Shown one piece after another: positions 54,766 to 64,000 of a stretch of DNA of 64,000 nt. A model generated the notes under the pieces. That model made no database searches. It was given only the letters and a program-made list of their open reading frames with translations, and was not told the DNA's origin. How positions within the stretch are numbered: the first letter of the stretch is position 1; every line of letters begins with the position of its first letter. The DNA is from Apoderus coryli (taxonomy: Eukaryota; Arthropoda; Insecta; Coleoptera; Attelabidae), in NCBI GenBank assembly GCA_911728435.2, contig OU452198.1, positions 16,092,001-16,156,000 of the forward strand. The letters run 5' to 3'. The position numbers and the translations under genes were made by a program.

Positions 54766-55030
<265 letters not shown>

Positions 55031-55035
55031 AATTC

Positions 55036-56754
55036 AAGCATTTTTTGCCATTGAACCCATGTCCGCAAATGCTTCGTTATCGTGATACAGGGTGTCCAAA
55101 TTTAGTGGTCAAATTAGCTTTTTTTTTCATTCCTGAAAAACTAGCTAGCCGATTTTGACAAAATTTTACATGCATTTGGGTACCGATAACCTAAAATAAT
55201 CTGCATTACTTTGACTTTCATTAACTGTTCATTGGCGTAGATATAGAGGGCATTTGGGTAAATTTTACACATAAATTAATTACAGATAGCTTTGACAAGC
55301 TTCATTATTTTAAATTATTATTTTTTTAAAAACAGCAACTTATAAGTTACAAAAAAGTTAATTACGCCGATGTTGTGGTTTATACCATTTTTATGAAAAC
55401 CGATAAATTGCAAGTTAATGGTAGATTTAATTCAAAGTAACGTTCACCAGAAAACAAAATGAAAAATCAAAGTTGCCGTAGAAAATAATTTAATAATAAC
55501 AAAATACACATAAACAATAAAAAAACTAAACTCGAAATTAAAATAAGAAAATTTATTGACAGTAATGCACATTCTACATCTTTCAACTAATGAATTTGTA
55601 GCTCTAATAAGGATATTATGATCGTTTCTTATTTCCCTCGCAGCTTCATGCACTCTCTCCAGTAGTTGGTTTTCATTTCTAATTGGTTTACTGTAAACTA
55701 ATTGTTTCATGTACCCTCATAAAAAAAAGTCGAGCGGATTCAGATCCGGTGATTTTGGAGGCCACTCAATGGGACTTCCCAAACCAATCCAATTGTTTCC
55801 AAACAGTTGATTTAAAACTTCTGTTATTTGTCTACCACGATGCGCAGGGGCTCCGTCATGTTGATACCACATGTTTTGAACAATATTCAGAGGTATATCC
55901 TCAATAAATTCGAGTAGGCGGTTTTGTAGAAAATGACTGTATTAATTTGAGTTTAACTGCCCATTAATTACGAACAACGGCAATAATTGATTGTTAAACA
56001 TGCCACCCCAAACATTGATACTAAAACGTTCTTGAAAATTTTGCGGCCTAATAGTACGAGGGTTGTTTAAAGACCATACATGTTCATTATGGTTTGTATT
56101 TATGCCATCTCTAGTAAAAGTTGCTCCACCAGAGCACTTTCTCTAAAAATCTTTCATCTTCTTGATGCTTACCAAGAACCCAATTACAATATAGTAAACG
56201 CCTTTCACGGTCTCCAGGATGTAGGGCCTGGACATCTTGAAGATGATAAGGATGCAGCATTTCTCGATTTAATACTCTCCAAACAGTTGTTTGAGGTAAT
56301 GCCATTCGTTTTCCATGGCAACTTGAATTTTCATTTGGTTTTCTGGTAAACGTTACTTTGAATTAAATCTACCATTAACTTGCAATTTATCGGTTTCCAT
56401 AAAAATGGTAGGAATCACAACATCGACGTAATTAACTTTTTTGTAGCTTATAAGTTGCTCTTTTTAAAAAAGTAATAATTTTAAATAATGAAGCTTGTCA
56501 AAGGTGTCCTTAATTTATGTGTAAAATTTACCCAAATGCCCCCTATATCTAAGTCAATGAAAAGTTAATGAATGCTAAAATAATGCAGATTATTTTAGGT
56601 TATCGGTCCCAAATGCAAGCATGCAAAATTTGTCAAAATCGGTTAGCTGGTTTTTGAGAAATTAACAAAAAAGTTAATTTGACCACTAAATTTGGACACC
56701 CTCTGTATCTCGATGACGAAGCATTTGCAACATGGGTTCAATGGCAAAATGCTT
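55036..56754 (-). mobile_element. DD41D-type transposon, 1.6 kb, within a wider inverted repeat
   Basis: Core element 55088-56705, flanked by TA (55086-55087, 56706-56707). Ends CAGGGTGTCCAAATTTAGTG and, inverted, CAGAGGGTGTCCAAATTTAG; inverted repeats are about 375 bp (to 55460 and from 56325). The mirror symmetry continues outside to 55036 and 56754 (TTGCCATTGAACCCATGT each way). Between the arms are transposase pieces on the minus strand. Confidence 0.85.
55444..56305 (-). pseudogene. DD41D-type transposase, broken
   Basis: From 56305: TTVWRVLNREMLHPYHLQDV and ALHPGDRERRLLYCNWVL, the second half of the helix-turn-helix region and start of the catalytic domain. From 55710: MKQLVYSKPIRNENQLLERV, ending RCRMCI. 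The part between contains W-R-(V/I)-G-L and SPDLNPLDFF-like scraps in several frames. Inactive. Confidence 0.75.
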
Positions 56755-58620
56755 AAATTACTTTAAGGAATCTCCAGTTTTCGTTAGTTGCAACCATGAT
56801 GAATCACCCTGTATATGGTGATAGACCCAACACAATAATTTGGATTATAATTGTTAATAAATCAAATTAATTGAAATAATACTTCACAAGAAATAAGATA
56901 TAATAATTTGATGATTAAATAGTATTATCTAATAAAAACTAGATAATGATTAATAATGTAATCATAATTTATTTAATAAAAAGCCTCTTGGAATCAATTC
57001 TGTATCTATTTTTGGATCAACATAATTTGTTTTCTTCGGAAGTAACTCAATAGTTCATTGGGCTGTTCTTCTTTTTAGCAGACGTTATTGCGTTATTTGC
57101 ACAATGTATTTATGAGACTGTGGCTACATTGTGAGATGCCAACATTTTACAAACAAACTTAAATAATGTATTTTGGTCGTGTGAGAGGAACAGAATGATT
57201 TGAAATATATGCAAATGTTTTTATTAGTTAATCAAAAATTGGGTTTTGTCTTTTGTGTTGGGTTCTATAGATTAATTGAGCAATCTTGGTGCTTGTTAGA
57301 ATAAGGATATCTGTGCTGGACGCTAGAGGCCAAACTTTGAAGTACGAATTATGACATAACATATTAACATATTTTGGTAGTGGGGAGCAGACGCGGGTGA
57401 ATGACTTCTTTGAACACTGAAAAGTTTTGTTCTTATTGTGTGTATTGTAAATTATTTTATCGAAAATGTTTCTTTCCAACTAGCGTTGCCAGACCAGAGA
57501 ATTTTGAGGTAGGACAAACTTATAAAAATACTTACTTGCTCTACAAAATGTGCAATAAAAAGTTGATGTGCATAATAACGCCGTTATTGTACAAATGGGA
57601 AATGTGGAAAACAAACAACCGTTGATACATGAGTAGTTTTTTTTTACTTAAATTATAAACTTTGGTAGATAGGTACCTATTATATGACTTTGAGTTTAGA
57701 GTTGGGTCTAAAATTAAAAATATTGATTATCAAGAGCAGGTCTTATACACTAGCCGCCACTGTCTTCAACGTTGACATGTGTATTTACAAAATGGACACT
57801 CTGTAGTAACTAATGATAATTGTAATAATATTTAAAGAGAATGTCTATGTCGCTTTCTTCATCATCAACACTGCATCATATTTTTTGCCATACCCACATT
57901 ATTAGAAACTTACTTAAGTCACAATCACCGTTTTGAATAATCAAATTTATAATCACGTACTAGTAGGTAAGGTAGGTTAGGTCCAAACAAACAACACATT
58001 CTGCTCATTAAAATAAATTGCGACATATTAAATACAAACATTGCTGGTACAATGTGGCTATGGTTGCAATAATTTTACAATATTTTGCTTATTCATTTAA
58101 TCCTTTTCTCGATAAAATAGATGAATATTCAGAAAGCAAGTGGAAATACCGGAAATATAAGAATCAAGTAAAAAACGAAATTACTATTTGACGTGATTCT
58201 CCTAGAGCATAGGGCGTTGTTTTCCTACTACCACACGAGAAACATGGTATTTATTTTAAATGTGATAAACTGTACGAAATAAACAGAACTCATGTGGTAT
58301 GCATATAATGTATAAGTTCGTATTGCATAGTTGCGTAGACGTTTGTATAATATATTTACAAAATACCGGAGTAGGTATTATACACAAAAAGTAAATAAAA
58401 GAAAAATTGTACATTATTTGTAAATCAAAATCTTAACGGATGCATCAGAAATTGTAATTATTGCAAATATCTTGGACCTTTTTTATGTAACAATGAGGAG
58501 AACACTGATATTTTTAATACAAACGTAAATACACTGCGGCACAAAAAAGTTACACTAGTTTTTATGTAATCAAAGTGGTGCAGAGAGCGCCTCTATAATT
58601 CATATGAAAATTATCAACAA
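56755..58620. other. Intron 11, no gene
   Basis: AT-rich. One CACCCTGTATA end near 56805. No exon matching the expected myosin continuation. Confidence 0.5.
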
Positions 58621-58624
58621 ATTC

Positions 58625-58778
58625 AAATTCCTGGACCCCAAAAACCCGATTAGAAAGGACCCTGGTATTTTTGAGAGGGTTCGCCAGTCAGTGAGGAGAA
58701 GAGCTGAAGGTGGTCACTTTGAATAGTTTTTCTAATTTTTTGTATTAGGTATATATATGTTAATTTTATTTATTTATT
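58625..58778 (+). pseudogene. DD41D transposase 3' scrap
   Basis: Plus-strand relative of the region at 13180-13310: ACCCTGGTATTTTTGAGAGG, GTTCGCCAGTCAGTGAGGAG and TTTGTATTAGGTATATATA. It ends exactly where tandem-repeat element copy 3 begins. Confidence 0.65.
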
Positions 58779-60815
58779 AGCTCTCCATATCATATATGTA
58801 ATATATTATGTATATATGGAGACTATTAGTTTCATAAAAAACATTTTGTTCTTTAATTTCACCGGAAATACTTGTTTTTGGTCATTTTATACATAAATAA
58901 GTAGTTTTAAAAAAATGTCTGTTAGTCGTCTGTCTGTCTGTCTGATTTTAACCAAATTTGGTACAAAAATACTATTCGACATGGCAAGGAGCTGATTAGA
59001 TTTTGGGAAACATTGAGCGTAGGCAAGGGGTTTAAAAGAGGGTTCAAAAATTAAACTTATCCGAAATACTGCATAATTTTTTACGCATTTAATCGAATAT
59101 AACCTAAATTATTTAACATAAAATATTAGACCACATTGGCGTTCGAAAATAGTGTAAAATGGGGTAAAAAAGATTTAAAAAAAACTTATTTCTTAAACAT
59201 AGCAGAAATATTACCTAGTTATTTATAGTTTTGATAGAATATAACCTATAAAATGTGTCATAAATAACTTACTTTCATAGGCGTTCGCAAATAGTGGAAA
59301 AGGGGTCAAAACATAACAAATATATATTTCCTAAACTTATTCGAAATATGGAATAATTTTTCATAGTTGTGATAGAATATAACATAAAAAATGTTACATC
59401 AAAGAATTGGTTCACACAGGCGTTCGAAAATAGTCTAAAAAAGGGTCAAAAACGAAAAAAAATGTTTCCCAAATATAACAGAAAAATTGGCTAATTATAT
59501 ATAGCTTCTAAAAAATGCAGCATAAAATTTTTATTTAGGCGTTCGTAAATAGTAGAAAAAAGGTTAAAATAAAAAAAAAATAAAATGTAAAAAATGTTAT
59601 ATTTAACTAGTTGAATTGGTATTAAAAATACAGGACAAAAATTAATGTACCATAGGCGTCCGTGAAAATTCTATAAAAGGGTCAGAAAAAATTTGTATCT
59701 GTGATAACTCAAAAACCACTTAACGGATTTTAACCACATTTAGTACGAAAATACTACAGGATATTTATTGGTGGTGATTAACATTGAGCGTAGGCGAGGG
59801 GTTTAAAAGAGGGTTCAAAAATTTAAAAAATCATAGTTCTTAATCTTATCCGAAATATTGAATAATTTTTCATAGTTGTGATAGAATATAACCTAAAAAA
59901 TGTTACATAAAAGAATTGGTTCACACAGGCGTTCAAAAATAGTCTAAAAAAAGGATCAAAATCGAAAAAAAAAAATGTTTCCCAAATATACCAGAAAAAT
60001 TGGCTAATTATATATAGCTTTGATATAAGATTACCTAAAAAATGCAGCATAAAAATTTTATTTACATAGGCGTTTGTAAATAGTAGAAAAAGGGGTATAA
60101 TAAAAAAAAATAAATGTAAAATTTTTTATAATTATTTAGTTGAATTGGAGTTAAAAATACACGACAAAAATTAATGTACCATAGGCGTCCGTGAAAATTC
60201 TATAAAAGGGTCAGAAAAAATTTGTATCCGTGATAATTCAAAAACCACTTAACGGATTTTAACCACATTTGGTACGAAAATACTACAGTATAATTATAGG
60301 TGGTGATTAACATTGAGCGTAGGCAAGGGGTTTAAAAGAGGGTTGAAAAATTTAAAAAATCATAGTTCTTAAACTTATCCGAAGCATTGAATAATTTTTT
60401 GTGCGTTTTATTAAACATAACCTAAAATTATTTAACCTAAACAATTAGACCACATTGACATTCGAAAAATGTGTAAAATGGGGTAAAAAGGTTAGAAAAA
60501 ACGTGTTTCTTAAACATAGCAGAAATATTGACTAGTTATTTATAGCTTTGATAGAATATAACCTATAAAATGTGTTATAAATAACTTTTTTTCATAGGCG
60601 TTCGTAAATAGTGTAAAAGGGGTCAAAATAAAAATATATATAAGACATCTCTCTCTCAAGAATATATATACTTTTTAAACTTATTCGAAATACGGACTAA
60701 TTTTTCATAGTTGCAATAGAATATAACCTAAAAAATGTTACATAAATGAACTGGTGCACACAGGCGTTCGAAAAAGGATCAAAAACGAAAAACAATGTTT
60801 TTCCAAATATATTTA
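58779..60815 (-). repeat. Tandem-repeat-bearing element, copy 3
   Basis: Begins AGCTCTCCATATCATATATG, with TTTCACCGGAAATACTTG, a short (GTCT)n at 58930, then the AACATTGAGCGTAGGCAAGG block near 59010, 59782 and 60310. GGCGTTCG-type markers follow near 59141, 59279, 59418, 59537, 59926, 60068, 60596 and 60760. The distal terminus is lost: it breaks off at about 60815 against a DD41D terminal fragment. Confidence 0.82.
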
Positions 60816-60837
60816 TCTCAATACAGTATCGAAATTG

Positions 60838-61130
60838 GATAATAGTCAGTGGCGTACATTTTGTTTTGTCAATAATTTTTATTAAGTTACACCCTTAACG
60901 TCACTGGACTTACTAACTTTGATGTAGTTAGGCCCATGTAAGCTTCCTATTTCTAGCAACAATGCTGCCGAATTTCATATAATTGACTTAATTAAAAAAA
61001 TCATCATTTAAAAAAAAAATTCAACATCTTGTATCAGTGCATTTCCGGACGTATGTTTATAGGAACTTTTTTGTATAAAATGACCGGAGAAATTACCCCC
61101 TTAAATATTCTTGAAACACTCTGTATTAAT
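60838..61130. repeat. Isolated DD41D terminal repeat
   Basis: Matches the right terminal part of the element at 10351-13569: GTCAGTGGCGTACATTTTG, AACGTCACTGGACTTA, TTTCCGGACGTATGTTTATA, ATTACCCCCTTAAATATT and the end AAACACTCTGTATTA. No partner end. Confidence 0.75.
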
Positions 61131-62141
61131 AATAGGAAAAAAAATTAACCGTCACTACTATACCTATTTCACATTTTGCAATATAGTGTTTGAAAGTAAG
61201 GCGTAGTTTAGATTAAGCAAATAAACTGACATGTAAAAATGTGGGTTTATAAAACTGTGGGCAGACGTTTACAAACAATATAGTTGCAGAGTTCATTGAA
61301 AATTATTGTGATATTGTGTAATGGTGAGGTTGAACATTTTTTTATGTGGCAATGTGTTCTATTACTCTTAATAAATTATTTGACAATCGCTTTTATTATT
61401 GAATTTTTTGGTTTACAGGGCGGACACTTTCGATATGAAGGATTTAAAAGTAAATAAGCTCCGAGAATAAAACAGTTAAAATTACTTAAATGGTAACTCG
61501 ATATTATTAGCTGTTTAATTCAGTTTTATTTGCAAATTTTAAATAAAAGAAACTCCAAAGCCTGTCCTGAGAAAACAACCTGTTATTTTTTGCGTTTAGT
61601 GGTATTCAAAACATATAAAACCGCATTTGCTACATCTTGACATGGCCATAAAAACCATAGCCTTATACGAAACGAGTAGGTATATGCGTTAAATGAAACA
61701 CAAACTTATTTATTTGATTAAAAATAGGAAGAAGATATTTACAGTTAGACGGACCGCGATACAACGTGTTAGAGTGATAGAAATGCAAATCATAGTGAGA
61801 TTCCTATATAGATGAGTCTAACGATAAATATTTTCTGTCATAAGAATTTTATTCCGAATGAAAAATTTCAGAATTTTATACGATTTTTACATATCGATTA
61901 GTGAGATAGTAGTTATTCAAATCAAATCCAAGTCTAGAAATAATGTGCATCTTCATGACATCATCAAAAGTAGTTATAGTTTGTTTTAGTGTCTGTTTAT
62001 TGGTTTTGGGGAGCAGCCAGAAAAATTAAAGATTTATATGCTGATGCGTAGTTATCGCTATTAGGTTAATATCAACAAAAACCGAGTTTGTGGAAACCAG
62101 GTACTGTTGCATCACAGAGGATGGGTTCCACGGTACATATA
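61131..62141. other. Intron 11, no feature
   Basis: AT-rich, no recognised gene or repeat. Confidence 0.5.
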
Positions 62142-64000
62142 CAGGGTGTCCCCTCTCAATTGGAAAAAACTTCTGGGGCATATTGAGGAACCATAGACAA
62201 GCAGTTTGAGATAAGAGACTGATGTCCGGAAGTGCATGGTTTTCAAAATACAGGGTGTCAAAGTTTTTTTCAAAATACCTTTTTTTATCAATATCTCAAA
62301 GACACGTTAACCAATTTTCTTGAAATTCGCTGGTGATGTAAGCTTAGTTAGCACTAATTAAATGTTAATTATGACTTCCAGTGGCGCCCGGGCGACAGTG
62401 TCACGAATAAAAATGACAAAAAAATGTACGCTACTGACTTTTTTGAAAATTTTATATATTTTTTAGAAAGCCCAGTTAAAAATAAAACTTTTTTGTCACT
62501 TGATATTTTTTCGTATCTCTCTCCGTTTTCGAAAAAAAAAAATTATTAAAAACTTTATTAAAAGGTTCATTATTATTAGAAAGAAAAACAAGGAGACTTT
62601 TTTACAAATAATTTATTATTAATAGTGTAGCAAATGGTCAAAGTGGTCACCATGCATTTTCTGCACCTGTCGAGCCAGGATTCGCGCACCCGAGCAAACA
62701 CGCCTGGCTCGTTCGCGATAAATTCCGCTGCCACCACAACTCTAGCAACTAGGTCCTCAATTGTCGGCACAGGAGTTACATAGATCAACCGTTCCATTTC
62801 GCCCCAAAGAAAAAAGTCCAGGGGGGCCAAGTCCGGCGACCTTACTGGCCAAGGGACGGGACCACCTCTACCAATCCACCTATTGTTGTAGGTTTGGTCG
62901 AGGTAAACTCTCACGGTGCGCGCAAAATGCGCTGGACAACCATCATGTTGGAACCAGGCCTCTCTACGCAACTGGAAGAGTACATCTTCCAGCAGCTCGG
63001 GCAGAATATCTCGCAAAAAAACTAGATAGCTACTCCCGTTGAGGTGATCAGATAGAACGTACGGCCCAATCAAATGGTCGCCCAGAAAACCTGCCCAAAC
63101 ATTAACACCAAACTTCTGCTGATATCCTCTGATCGTGGTTATTACGAGGATTGAATGTCCCCTCGCGCGAAAATCCTTTTTCATCGCTGGTAAAGATTAT
63201 ACTTAAAAAATCAGGGTTTTCATCCGCTTGACCGAGCAACCACTCGCAGATCTCGAGCCGCCGAGGAGCGTCGCCAGGCAGTAGATGTTGCACCTTTTGA
63301 AGTTTAAATGGATGCAGATCGTGGAGTTTCAATACTCGATGGACAGTATTTTTGCTGCAATCAAGTCGCGACGCAATCTGACGAGTGCTAGTGTTGGGCT
63401 CATTCTGAATGCGTGCCATGACTTCATCCTCAACGGCATCTCTGATCGGACACTGCCTTGCAAATTCTCGAATAGGCTGCAAAGATAACAAAGCCTCTTA
63501 GATTGGCTGTAAAACAGAAACGCGCAAGAAAAAAACACAGAAAGTTGCCATTTCTGCAATACTTACCACGAATGAGCCCCCGTAGATTTTGATTAATTTT
63601 GACAAAAATCTTATGGTTTGGCAATTTACGATTTGGGAACCGCTACCCGTACAACCGGTGTGCTAACAAAGAATTACCGCGCGCTTCCCCATACAACAGA
63701 TGCATACCTGCAAGCTCGGTTAGTTCAAAACGATTCATTTTTGCAATTAGTGTAACATTTGCAGACAATTAAGTACTTATAAACTGACACTATTACTAAA
63801 GTTTGACATGTTTATGTATTACCATGACGACATTGTTTTGTTTTAAATTTTCACTATTAATAATAAATTATTTGTGAAAAAGCATCCTTGTTTTTCATTC
63901 TAATAATAATGAACCTTTTAGTAAAGTTTTCAATAAAAAATTTTTCTCGAAAACGAAGAGAGATACGAAAAAATATCAAGTGACAAAAAAGTTGTGTTTT
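62142..64000 (-). mobile_element. DD41D (rosa-like) transposon, cut by window end
   Basis: The left terminus CAGGGTGTCCCCTCTCAATT follows TA at 62140-62141. The left inverted repeat runs to about 62626. Its mirror begins at 63852 (CACTATTAATAATAAATTAT) and is still going at 64000, so the right terminus should lie near 64336, giving an element of about 2.2 kb with 480-bp repeats. It holds the best-preserved DD41D transposase of the window. Confidence 0.88.
62576..63491 (-). pseudogene. DD41D transposase, one frameshift
   Basis: N-terminal frame 63491-63102: REFARQCPIRDAVEDEVMAR, helix-turn-helix TSTRQIASRLDCSKNTVHRV, GDAPRRLEICEWLL, and the first catalytic Asp in FTSDEKGF. After a frameshift near 63130-63180, frame 63184-62576: NVWAGFLGDHLIGPYVLSDH, WFQHDGCPAHFA (second Asp), NRWIGRGGPVPWPVRSPDLA and PLDFFLWGEM (third Asp). 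Forty-one residues separate the last two Asp, the spacing that defines the rosa (DD41D) group of Tc1/mariner. Only one frameshift was noticed, so this copy is fairly young. Confidence 0.87.

Overview
This is eukaryotic DNA, AT-rich and intron-rich, from an insect. A beetle seems plausible, but I cannot fix the order. The evidence is one conserved multi-exon animal gene, insect-type transposons (mariner, DD41D/rosa-like, P-like, CR1-like LINEs, Penelope-like elements, a solo LTR) and a nuclear copy of mitochondrial cox1 that reads with the invertebrate mitochondrial code.

One host gene spans most of the window: a class XVIII unconventional myosin (Myo18; Mhcl in Drosophila) on the + strand. 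Eleven coding exons (2331-3194, 13858-14046, 14965-15144, 20392-20745, 25364-25676, 30389-30662, 30718-31119, 35626-35814, 40747-40915, 50923-51105, 51601-51810) join in phase into 1109 codons. They cover a low-complexity N-terminal extension and nearly all of the motor domain. The last motor exon, IQ region and coiled-coil tail must lie beyond base 64000. Exons are about 5% of the window.

Almost everything else is transposon debris inside the giant introns. (i) Tc1/mariner-type elements: a mariner with TA duplications at 6.7 kb, and about nine pieces of DD41D/rosa-like elements with very long inverted repeats (10.35-13.57, 24.4, 36.1-38.7, 55.1-56.7, 62.1->64 kb, plus scraps). (ii) A CR1-like LINE with an almost open ORF2 at 15.4-19.0 kb, with relatives at 19.8 and 39.1 kb. 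(iii) A pair of Penelope-like retroelements at 44.1-50.3 kb forming a near-perfect inverted duplication with about 2.5-kb arms. (iv) A 1170-bp solo LTR inside a long-TIR foldback at 31.8-34.1 kb. (v) Three copies of a tandem-repeat-bearing element (3.4, 20.8, 58.8 kb) built as a higher-order repeat. (vi) A 203-bp satellite at 23.4 kb, several MITEs, a P-element-like remnant and a cox1 numt.

The most striking signal is a 601-bp foldback element at 11945-12545, nested in a DD41D transposon in the first Myo18 intron. It carries three complete type III hammerhead ribozyme motifs: two identical 49-nt ones in the inverted arms and a different 53-nt one in the spacer. Every core residue and all three helices are present in each. 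Separately, hammerhead-like cores (CTGANGA, stem, GAAA) recur at six or more other places, mostly in a shared 3'-terminal module that looks Penelope-derived.
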